From CAYNRE01 sp964399535 (GTDB lineage Bacteria; Planctomycetota; Planctomycetia; Pirellulales; CAYNRE01): a stretch of DNA of 64,000 nt. The notes beneath the pieces were generated by a model, which had not been told where the DNA came from, did no database searches, and was given only the letters and a program-made list of their open reading frames with translations. The position numbers and the translations under genes were made by a program. The stretch spans positions 1-64,000 of the forward strand of contig CAYNRE010000071.1 in assembly GCA_964399535.1 (NCBI GenBank), in the 5' to 3' direction. Of the stretch, positions 24,835 to 34,181 are shown piece by piece. Within the stretch, counting starts at the first letter, position 1; each line of letters starts with the position of its first letter.

Positions 24835-25437
24835 CTAATTCGGCCGCCAAGTTTGCCAAATCTGCTGGATCTGGCGGCCGGTTTCCGCCGGCGAACCGGA
24901 GTTGTCAATTACCACATCGGCACGGGCTCGCTTGCGGTCCAAACTTTCCTGGGCGGCCTCACGCGCGGCAAAATCCTCGGCCCGCCACCCCCGCCCCAGA
25001 GCCCGCTGGAGCCGCTGGTGAGCCGGGGCATCGACGAACACGATCTGGTCGCAGAACCGGTCCCACCCCGCTTCGAGCATCAACGGGGCATCGAGCACCA
25101 CCGCCGGGGGCGTCGCCCGGCCGATGGCTTCCAGCCGCTCGAGCAGCAGTTGGCCAATCCGCGGATGGGTTACCCCCTCTAAAAAGGCCCGCTCGGCCCT
25201 GGCCTCGTCGGTGGTGCCAAACACCTTGGCCGCCACGGCGGGGCGAGCAACTTCGCCGTCGGCCCCCAGGATGCCGGGCCCCCAGCGGGCCACGAGCTGG
25301 TCGCGCACCTTGGGCAGGCGCAAAACGTCGTGCCCTGCCCGGTCGCCGTCGAGTACGGCGGCTCCCAGCCGCACGAACTCGGCCGCGACCAGGCTCTTTC
25401 CGCTGGCAACGCCGCCAACCAGACCGATGACCAGCAT
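24835..25437 (-). CDS. coaE: Dephospho-CoA kinase
   Basis: 200 residues from the ATG at 25437, which puts the P-loop GGVASGKS at residues 8-15 as in other members. VLDGDRAGHDVL (near 33-44) and APLMLEAGW match the family. It phosphorylates dephospho-CoA on the ribose, the last step of coenzyme A synthesis. Its start lies 76 bp after the polA stop on the same strand, so polA and coaE are probably cotranscribed. Confidence 0.93.
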   Translation of the reverse strand: MLVIGLVGGVASGKSLVAAEFVRLGAAVLDGDRAGHDVLRLPKVRDQLVARWGPGILGADGEVARPAVAAKVFGTTDEARAERAFLEGVTHPRIGQLLLERLEAIGRATPPAVVLDAPLMLEAGWDRFCDQIVFVDAPAHQRLQRALGRGWRAEDFAAREAAQESLDRKRARADVVIDNSGSPAETGRQIQQIWQTWRPN

Positions 25438-25513
25438 GCTCGCTCCCGTTTCCCTCGCGGCAGTCGGCGGCCCGATGGATCGAGCAGCGCTTCGAGGGTC
25501 GCCCTTCGCCCCC

Positions 25514-28500
25514 TTACTCCAGTTCCGACCACCGGCCGCCGCTGCGCACATCCACCTCGAGCGGCACCCGTAGTTGCATGACGCCGGTCATTGCTTGCTC
25601 CACCAGTTCGGTCAGCTCGGAAATCTCTTCCAGCGGAGCTTCGAACACCAACTCGTCGTGAATCTGCAGCAACATGCGGGCCTGTAAAGGGCGCTCGCGC
25701 ATTTTCCGCAAGACCGCGATCATGGCTAGCTTCATCAGGTCGGCCGCCGAACCCTGAATGACCGTGTTGATGGCGGTGCGCTCGGGCAGATTGCGCTGGA
25801 AACCGGCCTGTCGCCGGGCCGCCTCGGGGCGAATTCCCTGAATGGCGCGGCGCCGCCCCAAGATCGTGGTTACATAGCCCTGCGTTTGGCATTCGGCCAA
25901 CACGCGGTCGAGAAACACGCTGACGCCAGGATACTGCGCGAAGTAGGCCTGGATAAACTCGGCGGCCTCGGCTTGAGCGATGCCCAGCCCGCGGGCCAGG
26001 CCGAACGGGCTCTGGCCGTAAATCACCCCGAAGTTCACCGCTTTGGCGCTGCGGCGATCGGACGAGCTCACCTGGTCCAGGGGCTTATTGTAAATCTGCG
26101 CGGCCACGCGCTGGTGAATGTCTTCCCCGCGGGCAAAGGCCCCGCAGAGCGTTTCGTCGCCGGAGAAGTGGGCCAGCATCCGCAGTTCGATTTGCGAATA
26201 GTCGGCCGCCAGCAGCCGCCATTGGGCCGGGCCAGGCAAGAACGCCGAGCGAATTTGCCGACCGGTTTCGGTGCGAATCGGGATGTTTTGCAGGTTTGGG
26301 TCGCTGCAGCTCAGGCGGCCGGTGGCGGCCACCACCTGGTTGAACGAGGCATGGACCCGGCCGGTCCGCGGATTGACCAGCGCCGGCAGGGCATCGACAT
26401 AGGTCCCCTTGAGCTTGGCGTATTGGCGATACTCGATGATCTTGGCAGGCAGCGGATGGAGCGATGCCAACTCTTCGAGCACCTCGGCGTCGGTACTGGG
26501 GCCCGTTTGAGTGCGTTTCACCACGGGCAGCTTGTGGCGCACGAAGAGCACCTCTTGAAGCTGCTTGGGCGAGGCGATGTTGAACTCGCAGCCGGCCAGC
26601 TCGTAAATCTCCCGCTCCAATTCGGCCAGAAGCCGGCCGAACTCCTCGCTGAGCTGGGCTAGCCGGGCCACGTCGACGGCGATGCCGTTGGATTCCAGCT
26701 CGACCAGCACCTCGACCAGCGGCTGCTCGACCGTGCGCAGCAACTGCTCCAGGCCGGTGCTGTCGGCCAATCTTCGCGAAAGTGGGGCCACGAGCCGCCA
26801 GGCGACCAGGGCATCTTCGGCCGCGTAATCGGCCACGCGGTCGGTCGGCACCTGGTCCATCCGCTTTTGCGATTTGCCCGTGCCGATCAGGCTTTCGATG
26901 GTGATATTCGTGTGATTCAGATAGCGTTGGGCCAAATCGTCCAGATTGTGGTTTCGCTCGCCCGCGTCGAGCAGGTAGCTGGCCAACATGGTGTCGAACG
27001 CCAGGCCTTGCAGGCGAACTCCCGCGGCGCGCAAGACAACCATGTCGTATTTCAGGTTCTGGCCCACCTTTTCGATCCGGGGGTTCTCCAGAATGGGGCG
27101 CAGCGCCTCGAGCACCGGCGCGCCGTCGAGGCAGCGGCACTCGGCCGGAGCCCGCACCGGCAGGTAGTAGGCCTCGTTGTCGTTCCAACAAAACGAGTAC
27201 CCCACGGGCTCGGCGAGCGTGGGCGAAACCGAGGTGGTTTCGGTATCAAACGAAAACCGCGGCTGGGCCCGGAGTTCGTCGAGAAACCCGGCCAGCGCCT
27301 CCGGCGTATCGACCAGCTGGTAGGCGACCTGCCAGGCATCGCCGGCAGCAGCCGTGTCGGCCGGGGCGGCGGTCCCCGCCGTTTCGAGTTGGCGGAACTT
27401 GGCCGCGAAGCCCCGGAAACCGAACTCGGCGCACAGCTCGGCCAGTTCGGCTGGGCGAAGCTGGCCGACGCGGCCGGCCGACCAATTCCAGTCCAGCGGC
27501 ATGTGCTGGTCGAGCCGCACCAGCCGCCGAGTCAATTCGGCCCGAGGCAAAAACTCGCGCAGGCTCTCGCGCCGCTTGGGCGTTTGCTCGTCGATATGAC
27601 GCAGAATTTCGTCGAGCGAGCCGTACTTGGCCAACAAGTCGCGGGCACCCTTGGGCCCGACGCCGGCGACGCCGGGAATGTTGTCGACGCTGTCGCCTAC
27701 CAAAGCCTGGAAGTCGACCACTTGTTCGGGCGGAACGCCCCAGTCGGCCAGGAGTGCCTCGCGGTCGAGCACTTGCTGCTTGCGAATGTTGAGAACCTTG
27801 ACCCGGTCGGTAATCAACTGCCGGCAATCTTTGTCGGCCGACACCAGGTAACATTCGGCGCCGGCTTCATCAGCCAAACGCGACACGGTCGCCAGTACGT
27901 CGTCGGCCTCGTAGCCCGCAACTTCGATGGCCGGTATCCCCATCGCCTCCAACATCCGGCGAATGGCCGGCAGCTGGGGCACCAGGCTTTCGGGCATGGG
28001 GGCCCGCTGACCCTTGTAGTCGGCAAACAGCGCGTCGCGAAACGTTCCCCCCGGCGGATCGAATGCGCAGAACAGGTAGTCGGCGTGTTGCTCCTCGATC
28101 AGATAGAGCAAATCTCGGGTGAACCCGAACACCGCATTGACCGGTTGACCCCGGGGCCCGGTCATTTCAGGAATGGCATGAAAAACCTGAAACACCAGCG
28201 AGTTGGCGTCGACCAGAAACACTCGCTTGCCGGCCAGCGGGCCGGCGCCCGCCGCGTTGGGAGCCTGCCCGCCGGCGGCAGCGTCGGGCTGGGCCGGGGC
28301 GGCATTGGTCCCCCTGGACGGTGCTGAGTGAGCTGCTGCCGGAACCGACGAAGCTTGTGCCGAGCCCGTTTCACTGGCCGATCCCGTTCCCCTGCCCTCG
28401 GCAGGCAACCGCCGCCCGCGCCCCGGTTCGTCGGCAGCGGATGGACCTTTTCCCTCGTCCTGGGGGGGGTGGTCGGGAGCCATCCCGGGAAGGCTGGTTT

Positions 28501-28522
28501 GCTGTCGCGAGGCTTTCGCCAT
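25514..28522 (-). CDS. polA: DNA polymerase I
   Basis: 1002 residues. The first 98 residues are a Pro/Ala/Gly-rich extension not seen in ordinary PolA; the usual start corresponds to KRVFLVDANS at about 99. The 5'-nuclease domain has the expected acidic residues (GYEADDVLAT, VSADKDCRQL). The 3'-5' exonuclease keeps its catalytic residues (FDTETTS, NLKYDM, YAAED), so proofreading should be active. The polymerase domain has DYSQIELR, an O helix with Lys and Phe (AKAVNFGVIYG) and QIHDELVFE. It fills gaps and removes RNA primers during replication and repair. A shorter true start is possible, since the extension is low-complexity. Confidence 0.95.
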   Translation of the reverse strand: MAKASRQQTSLPGMAPDHPPQDEGKGPSAADEPGRGRRLPAEGRGTGSASETGSAQASSVPAAAHSAPSRGTNAAPAQPDAAAGGQAPNAAGAGPLAGKRVFLVDANSLVFQVFHAIPEMTGPRGQPVNAVFGFTRDLLYLIEEQHADYLFCAFDPPGGTFRDALFADYKGQRAPMPESLVPQLPAIRRMLEAMGIPAIEVAGYEADDVLATVSRLADEAGAECYLVSADKDCRQLITDRVKVLNIRKQQVLDREALLADWGVPPEQVVDFQALVGDSVDNIPGVAGVGPKGARDLLAKYGSLDEILRHIDEQTPKRRESLREFLPRAELTRRLVRLDQHMPLDWNWSAGRVGQLRPAELAELCAEFGFRGFAAKFRQLETAGTAAPADTAAAGDAWQVAYQLVDTPEALAGFLDELRAQPRFSFDTETTSVSPTLAEPVGYSFCWNDNEAYYLPVRAPAECRCLDGAPVLEALRPILENPRIEKVGQNLKYDMVVLRAAGVRLQGLAFDTMLASYLLDAGERNHNLDDLAQRYLNHTNITIESLIGTGKSQKRMDQVPTDRVADYAAEDALVAWRLVAPLSRRLADSTGLEQLLRTVEQPLVEVLVELESNGIAVDVARLAQLSEEFGRLLAELEREIYELAGCEFNIASPKQLQEVLFVRHKLPVVKRTQTGPSTDAEVLEELASLHPLPAKIIEYRQYAKLKGTYVDALPALVNPRTGRVHASFNQVVAATGRLSCSDPNLQNIPIRTETGRQIRSAFLPGPAQWRLLAADYSQIELRMLAHFSGDETLCGAFARGEDIHQRVAAQIYNKPLDQVSSSDRRSAKAVNFGVIYGQSPFGLARGLGIAQAEAAEFIQAYFAQYPGVSVFLDRVLAECQTQGYVTTILGRRRAIQGIRPEAARRQAGFQRNLPERTAINTVIQGSAADLMKLAMIAVLRKMRERPLQARMLLQIHDELVFEAPLEEISELTELVEQAMTGVMQLRVPLEVDVRSGGRWSELE

Positions 28523-29070
28523 CTGTGCTTCCGTTTCGGCCCAGAACCGGGGAGCTGCCGGGTAGACGACTAGTGGGAATCCTACTGGGCGACTGGCCCA
28601 ATGCCGAGCCTGGGAAAGTTGGCTCCTGGCTGTTGCTTAGGGGGCCGGGCCCCAGTGTCGCCGCGGGCCACCATTGTGCGGCCTAGAGGGCTTGCCCGCT
28701 ACCACCGGACCTGCCTGGCTCTTGGCGCAAGACAGGGCAGGGGGGAGCGGGGGGTTTTTCGTTGACTTCCCTGGATAGCCCATTTAGCCTGAACGTAGGT
28801 TGTTGGGCCCGTGGTGTTTAGCGAGAGCCGACGCGCACGGTCCAACCAAACCCAACCCTGCCGGGACCACCCGTCAGACACCTTCGAGATTTCGCCGGAA
28901 GGGACGCCGCGAGGGAATCCTCGGTCAAGGCGTCGGGGGCGGCCCCCCGCTTCTCCTCCGAGAGTTTCCAACGCGCAGCGCGACCCCTAACCCTCGTCGG
29001 GTATCCCGTCGGGCCTGAGGGTCGATTCGTCCACCGAAAGCCTTGTTCCCGAGCGCGAGAGTCGATCGAC
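28523..29070. other. 548-bp intergenic region between divergent polA and a coiled-coil protein gene
   Basis: No gene supported. An imperfect hairpin at 28710-28741 (CCTGCC and GGCAGG arms around TCTTG/CAAGA) is followed after about 13 bases by a TTTTT run at 28755-28759. It would read as a plus-strand terminator, but no plus-strand gene lies upstream. Promoters for both flanking genes should be here. Confidence 0.35.
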
Positions 29071-30522
29071 ATGGCCAGCAGCGAAAATCAAGGTCTGCAG
29101 ATCACCCTCACCATCTTCATCCTGCTTTCGATCGTGATGATGGTGACGGCGTTCATGTTCTTTCGAAACTGGGACGAAGCCCGCGATCGGGCCACGGCCG
29201 ACGCCTCGGCCCGCCAAAAGGCCGAGGCCGACCTGCGCAAGGCCACCGAGGAAATCGACCAGATGCGGGAAATGATCGGCAGCGGCGCGGCGGCGGCGGC
29301 GGGCCCGACCCCGGAAGGGGGCACTCCGGCCGCGGCGGGCATCGAGGCCCTGCAGCAGAATTTCGACGGCGACATGCAGAAATTCGCGGCCACGCTGCCC
29401 GAGGACAAGCGCCGCTACCGCGACGCACTCGAGGCCCTGAGCGACGAATTGGCCACGGTCAATCAGCGGCTTAAGGAAGAGCTGGACCGCACCAAAGACC
29501 TGATGGAAAAGCACGAGGCCCGCGAGAAGGCCAAAGACCAGCAAATCCAGGAACACGTGGCCGCGGTCCAGGCCGCCAAGGCCGATCTGGCCGGCGAGCG
29601 CGCCAAATTCGCCCAACAATTGCAGGAAATTACCGCGATCAACGAAGAGCTAAAGTCGAAACTCAGCGAGCGGCTGGCCGAGATTGAACAGGTCAAGGCT
29701 CAGTCCGACGCCGACCAGAAGCGCATGACGAGCGAAATCACCACGCTCAATACGCGGATCGCCGATCTGCAATTCAAAATCGCCAACCTGACGCGGACCA
29801 CCTTCGAAGTTGCCGATGGCGAGGTGGTGCGGGCCAACCTGGCCAAGAAAACCGTCTGGATCAATCTGGGCAGCGACGACTACGTGCGGCCGCAACTTAC
29901 CTTCAGCGTGTACGGCCAGGACCCCAACGACGTGGCCCGCTACGATTCAAAGGGGAGCATTGAAGTGGTGCAGGTTATCGGGCCCAAGTTGGCCGAGGCC
30001 CGCATTCTCGACGATCAGCTCGCCGACCCCATCGCGCCGGGCGACAAGATCTATACGCCCGCCTGGGCCCCGGGGCGGCAGGAGCACTTCGCCCTGTCCG
30101 GAATGCTCGACATCGACGGCGATGGCGTCTCCGACCGCCAGGCGATTCGCGACCTGATCACCATGGCGGGAGGCGTCATCGACGCGGAGTTGGACGACGA
30201 CGGGCAGAAGATCGGCGAGCTTTCGCTGCAAACCCGCTACCTGGTTCAGGGCGACACCCCCGCGGGCGATTTCGTCAAGGCCTTTAACGACATGACCATC
30301 GAGGCCGGCAAGTACGGGGTCGAAGTGATTACGCTGGAGAAGTTCCTCGACCACGTCGGCTGGCGCGATCCGCAGCGGCGCTTGGATTACCGCTCGGGCC
30401 GCGGTTCCGATTTCCGCATCCCCCGCAGCGGTACGCCCCCCATCTCGGGCGGCAACGTGACCGATCTGTTCCGGCAGCGGCGCCCGCCGGTCCCCTCGGG
30501 CGGCAGCGCTTTCCCGAACTAA
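29071..30522 (+). CDS. Membrane-anchored coiled-coil protein with a possible BRCT-like C-terminal domain
   Basis: 483 residues. One membrane helix at about residues 10-31 is followed by long charged heptad stretches (about 35-75 and 125-245), giving an extended rod, then a globular region. Within that region LSGMLDIDGDGVSDRQAIRD followed by Leu-Ile-x-Met-Ala-Gly-Gly-Val-Ile, and then Thr-Arg-Tyr-Leu-Val-Gln-Gly-Asp, resembles the BRCT pattern (Gly-Gly turn, later hydrophobic-Val-x-Gly). The C-terminus is Pro/Arg/Gly-rich. Function unknown; a structural or scaffold role at the membrane fits. BRCT assignment is tentative. It stands alone, divergent from polA. Confidence 0.6.
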   Translation: MASSENQGLQITLTIFILLSIVMMVTAFMFFRNWDEARDRATADASARQKAEADLRKATEEIDQMREMIGSGAAAAAGPTPEGGTPAAAGIEALQQNFDGDMQKFAATLPEDKRRYRDALEALSDELATVNQRLKEELDRTKDLMEKHEAREKAKDQQIQEHVAAVQAAKADLAGERAKFAQQLQEITAINEELKSKLSERLAEIEQVKAQSDADQKRMTSEITTLNTRIADLQFKIANLTRTTFEVADGEVVRANLAKKTVWINLGSDDYVRPQLTFSVYGQDPNDVARYDSKGSIEVVQVIGPKLAEARILDDQLADPIAPGDKIYTPAWAPGRQEHFALSGMLDIDGDGVSDRQAIRDLITMAGGVIDAELDDDGQKIGELSLQTRYLVQGDTPAGDFVKAFNDMTIEAGKYGVEVITLEKFLDHVGWRDPQRRLDYRSGRGSDFRIPRSGTPPISGGNVTDLFRQRRPPVPSGGSAFPN

Positions 30523-30548
30523 GCGCCCCGGCCGGTCGCGCCGCTGGC

Positions 30549-30567
30549 CCCGGCAGGCCTTGCCGGG
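30549..30567. repeat. Perfect 7-bp stem hairpin downstream of the coiled-coil gene
   Basis: CCCGGCA, a 5-base loop, then TGCCGGG, 27 bp after the stop at 30522. It is followed on the plus strand by an A-run rather than a T-run, so it is not a textbook intrinsic terminator. It may block 3' exonucleases or be an extragenic palindrome. Confidence 0.4.
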
Positions 30568-30758
30568 CGGCAAAAAACCTTGGCTCGCGGCTGATTGCCA
30601 CGGCGCCCCGGGCTTGGCTATTCTGGCTTAGTCGTCGCCGAGGGCCTGCCCGGCCTGTAGCGGAGCTGCCCCTTGTGCGACCGGTTTCCGGCCCGGCGCC
30701 GCTGCATCGTGGTTGCGCGCCGGCTGCCCGCTCGGTGGCTCGCTCAGCAGGAAATTTC

Positions 30759-31850
30759 ATGCGCGAATTGATCGCAGCCGCAGAGCGGGCATTGGCCCAG
30801 TCGCGGCCCGTGGTTTATTGCCGGCTGGTTGAAACCCGCGGTTCCACGCCCCAGAAAGCCGGCGCGGCGATGCTGGTGTTTGGCGATGGGTCGCAGGCCG
30901 GCACCTTGGGGGGCGGCTGTGTCGAGGCCGAGGTCCGCCGTCGCGCGCTGGCCTGTTTACAGGGCGGGGCGCCCGAGGTGCTTACGTTCAACCTCGACAG
31001 CGATTACGGCTGGGACGACGGGCTGATCTGCGGCGGCCGGATGCGGGTGTTGGTCGAGCCCTTGCACACGCCCGAGCAGCGGGCCTATTTCGACCACCTC
31101 GCCCAGCGGCTCGACGCGGGCGCCGGATTTACCGAGGCCATCGTGTTCGACGCCGAGAAGAGCGGCCTGCCGGCGACGGCCTGTTTGCTTTTCGACGAGC
31201 GCGGGGCGCAGGTCGCCTCGCTCCGGGCCGAGTCGATGACCGCCGCCGACCGTGCCGCGGTCGAGTCGCGGCTTACCCCGCTCGCCGAGCGCCCCAAGGT
31301 GGCGGCCCAGCAAGGGGTGGCCATGTTGCCGCGACTGGAGCGCTGCCGGCTGGTAATCGTCGGCGGAGGCCACGTGGGCCAGGCCGTGGCCCAATGGGCG
31401 CCCGACTTGGACTTCGAAGTAGTCGTGGTCGACGATCGCCCCGAGTATGTCAGCCCTGAGCGATTTCCCCGCGCGGCCGAGCGGCTGGCCGGGCCCGTGG
31501 ATCAGGTGCTGCCCGGCCTTGCCGTTACGTCCAACACCTATTGCCTGATCGTGACCCGGGGGCACAATCACGACGAAGAGGCCCTGTTTCACCTGGTCGA
31601 CCGCGGGGCCCGGTACGTGGGTATGATCGGATCGAAACGCAAGATCCGGTTGATTTTCGACGACTTGCTGGCCGAGGGCGTTGCGCCCGAGAGGCTGGCG
31701 CGGGTATTCGCCCCGGTGGGCATCGACATCGGGTCGCAAACCGTGAGCGAAATCGCGATCAGCATCCTGGCCGAACTGGTGGCCCATCGCAACCGCGGCG
31801 GGTTGGTGCCCGGGCGTTTCGAACCTGTCCTCGCGGGCGAATCTTCGTGA
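30759..31850 (+). CDS. xdhC: XdhC/CoxI family molybdenum-hydroxylase maturation factor
   Basis: 363 residues from the ATG at 30759, preceded by AGGAAA. The N-terminal XdhC/CoxI domain has TRGSTPQKAGAAMLV and LGGGCVEAEV; the C-terminal half (from about 198) is a Rossmann-type fold with VIVGGGHVGQAVA, and later a Gly-Met-Ile-Gly-Ser-Lys-Arg-Lys motif. XdhC proteins bind molybdenum cofactor, help its sulfuration and load it into xanthine-dehydrogenase-type enzymes. The next gene, overlapping by 4 bp, is a MobA-like nucleotidyltransferase. No molybdenum hydroxylase subunit is in the window. Confidence 0.9.
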   Translation: MRELIAAAERALAQSRPVVYCRLVETRGSTPQKAGAAMLVFGDGSQAGTLGGGCVEAEVRRRALACLQGGAPEVLTFNLDSDYGWDDGLICGGRMRVLVEPLHTPEQRAYFDHLAQRLDAGAGFTEAIVFDAEKSGLPATACLLFDERGAQVASLRAESMTAADRAAVESRLTPLAERPKVAAQQGVAMLPRLERCRLVIVGGGHVGQAVAQWAPDLDFEVVVVDDRPEYVSPERFPRAAERLAGPVDQVLPGLAVTSNTYCLIVTRGHNHDEEALFHLVDRGARYVGMIGSKRKIRLIFDDLLAEGVAPERLARVFAPVGIDIGSQTVSEIAISILAELVAHRNRGGLVPGRFEPVLAGESS

Positions 31851-32497
31851 GCGGCGCCGATCCGGCCCAGTGTGTCCCCGCATTTCGGTCTTGGGCGATC
31901 GTGCCCGCCGCTGGGGCCAGCCAGCGAATGGGCGAGCCGAAACTGTTGCTCCCCTGGCGCGACGGCACGGTGCTCGACCAGGTGTTGGCCCAATGGCGCG
32001 CCAGCGGCGTGGCTGGCTGCCTGGTGGTGCTCGACCCCCATTCGCCCGCTCGCGATGCGCTTGAAGCCTGCGTTCGGCGGGCTGGCGCTCAGGTGTGCCT
32101 GCCACCGCAGTCGCCTCCCGACATGCGGTCGTCGTTGCTCGCGGGCCTGGCCGAATGGGAGCGCCAGGGGCTACCCGCGGCCGACGATGTGTGGTTGACC
32201 GCTCCGGCCGACCTGCCGCTCCTGGCCCCCGGGGCGATCGATGGTCTGCTCGCCGCCTACGATCCCCGGCACCCGAGGGCCCTGGCCGCGTGTTACCAGG
32301 GCCGGCGCAGTCACCCGGTGTTGGTGCCTTGGAGCTGGAAGCAGCGCTGGGAGCGCAGCGCGGCGGGGGGTGGGCTCTCGCAATTGCTCGCCGAAGGACC
32401 GACCCAGGACGTTTGGTTGCCCGAGCACTTCCGGCGCCCCCCCGATATGGATACCCCGGACCAGTACCGGGCTCAGTACGACCGTTACGGTCGTTAA
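31847..32497 (+). CDS. MobA/MocA-like molybdenum cofactor nucleotidyltransferase
   Basis: 216 residues from a GTG at 31847 that overlaps the xdhC stop (GTGA). The NTP-transferase motif PAAGASQRMGEPKLLLPW is at the start, with Leu-Thr-Ala-Pro-Ala-Asp-Leu-Pro in the middle. These proteins add CMP or GMP to molybdopterin. Pairing with xdhC favours the MocA (CTP) type used by the xanthine-dehydrogenase family. No signal peptide; cytoplasmic. Confidence 0.85.
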   Translation: MSGADPAQCVPAFRSWAIVPAAGASQRMGEPKLLLPWRDGTVLDQVLAQWRASGVAGCLVVLDPHSPARDALEACVRRAGAQVCLPPQSPPDMRSSLLAGLAEWERQGLPAADDVWLTAPADLPLLAPGAIDGLLAAYDPRHPRALAACYQGRRSHPVLVPWSWKQRWERSAAGGGLSQLLAEGPTQDVWLPEHFRRPPDMDTPDQYRAQYDRYGR

Positions 32498-32715
32498 AGC
32501 CGGTCGGAGTCGGCGCTGGAAAGTCGACCTCAGCGGCTAGCCGGGTGTGCGCCGAGGTGCGGTGTGCCGGGCGCGCCCGTCCTGATGCTCGTTTGCAAGC
32601 TAGCCTTTTCAGGCTGCGGGAGGAGGAGACCTCGCGGCTTGGCCCAGGCACTGCGTCCGACAGGCGGAGCGCAGTTGGCCAGTGGCCCTGATTCTTGGGC
32701 GACGTTTGAACCGCG

Positions 32716-33924
32716 ATGCTGCGAGTGCCGCTGCACAAACTGGAGCCCTGGATGGTGCTGGCCCGACCGATCGTGTCGCCAGCCGATCCGCGCATCTTTT
32801 TGGTGCAGCGAGATCACCAGGTGCCCCCCGATCTGATTCCGCGCCTCAAGCGGCTGGGCGTGACCGAGGTCTGGATTCGGCACCGCGACCTGGAATTCCT
32901 CGAATCGATCATCGACGAGGGGCTCTGCGACCGGCAGCGCGAGGTGTATCACCACGTGCGCCGCAACTTCGAGAACCTGTTGCGAGGGGCGACGGTCGAC
33001 TTCGATCTGTCTAGCTTCACCGTCTCGATTTCGGACTTGTTCGAGTACCTCAAGGGTAGTCCCTGCGGCAACCTGTTGCTGCAAAAGCTCGACGCCTTCG
33101 ACAATTACCTGATGTCGCACTCGACCAACGTGTGTTACCTGGCCCTGCTGCTGGGCCTGAAGCTCGATCGCTACCTGATCGCCGAGCGCAAGCACAAGGC
33201 CGCGCGCGACGCCAAAAATCTGCAAGAGCTGGGGCTGGGCTGCCTGCTGCACGATGTTGGCAAAATGCGGATTCCCGCCGAGATTCTCAATAAGCCGGGC
33301 AAGCTCACCAGCGAGGAAATGGAGCTGATGAAGCTCCACCCGGTTTACGGCTACGAAATGGTCAAGGGCCGGGTGCCACCCAGCGCCTCGCAAGTGGTGC
33401 TGAACCACCACCAGCGCTGGGACGGAAAAGGCTACCCGCAGCGCGTCGACAGCCAAACCGGGCAGCCGCTGCCGCCGATGGCGGGGCGAAACATACCGGT
33501 GTTTTCCCGGATCGCCACGGTGGTCGATGTGTACGACGCCGCCACGGCCCAGCGTTGCTACTCGCCGGCCAAGCCGCCGGTCCAGGCCCTGCACGAAATG
33601 CGCACCTGGTGCAAAGGGTTCTTCGACCCCGCCATCGAGGAAGTGTTCTTTCAGTTGATTCCGCCCTTCCCAATCGGGCAGGTGGTCAGGCTCTCCAACG
33701 GCGTCGAAGCCGTGGTGGTCGATTTCAACCCGGCCCACCCGGTCCGCCCCAAGGTGCAAGGGCTGCGTTCCCCTTCGGGCGAGACCTACGCCGACCCGTC
33801 GTTGGAAGAGATCGACCTGGCGCTTTATCCCGAACTGTGGGTTGCCAGCGTCGACGGCAAGGATGTGCAGCCCTACCTGGCGACTCAGGAATCGCTTCCC
33901 GCCGCCTCGGGCGTCTTGGTGTAG
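32716..33924 (+). CDS. HD-GYP domain protein, probable cyclic-di-GMP phosphodiesterase
   Basis: 402 residues. The HD-GYP core runs about 130-300: His135, LLHDVGKMRIP (His179-Asp180), His208, then HHQRWDGKGYP (231-241) with the full GYP signature. Such domains hydrolyse cyclic di-GMP using two or three metal ions. The N-terminal 120 residues have no clear sensor domain, and the C-terminal 80 residues are beta-rich. It has no membrane helix. It lies 218 bp after the molybdenum genes and may be a separate unit. Signalling is likely, but the target is unknown. Confidence 0.88.
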   Translation: MLRVPLHKLEPWMVLARPIVSPADPRIFLVQRDHQVPPDLIPRLKRLGVTEVWIRHRDLEFLESIIDEGLCDRQREVYHHVRRNFENLLRGATVDFDLSSFTVSISDLFEYLKGSPCGNLLLQKLDAFDNYLMSHSTNVCYLALLLGLKLDRYLIAERKHKAARDAKNLQELGLGCLLHDVGKMRIPAEILNKPGKLTSEEMELMKLHPVYGYEMVKGRVPPSASQVVLNHHQRWDGKGYPQRVDSQTGQPLPPMAGRNIPVFSRIATVVDVYDAATAQRCYSPAKPPVQALHEMRTWCKGFFDPAIEEVFFQLIPPFPIGQVVRLSNGVEAVVVDFNPAHPVRPKVQGLRSPSGETYADPSLEEIDLALYPELWVASVDGKDVQPYLATQESLPAASGVLV

Positions 33925-34181
33925 CCAGGCACCGTCAGCTCGCCAACCTGCGAGGCTGGGCCCGCGGGGCGCCTTTGCACTCCGGCGCCCAGGCCGTACA
34001 CTCGGAATCGCCGCAGGGGCCCCCGGCAGGCGGCCCGGCCGGCAACGGATCGAAGCATTTCCGCGCCGGCCTCCCCCGAGTGGGGCGCCGCACCGGTTGG
34101 AAGTGTCGCCTAGTGGGCATGCGCACGGATGGAGTTCGGCCCCCCCTCGAGATGCTGCTGGTGCTGCGAGGTCACTCATCG

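Noticed and set aside
26867..28327. Plus-strand open frame (486 codons) opposite polA
   Set aside because: PolA motifs are intact on the minus strand; this frame is a shadow.
28710..28759. Hairpin plus T-run resembling a plus-strand intrinsic terminator
   Set aside because: No plus-strand gene lies upstream to be terminated, so it is only mentioned in the intergenic note.
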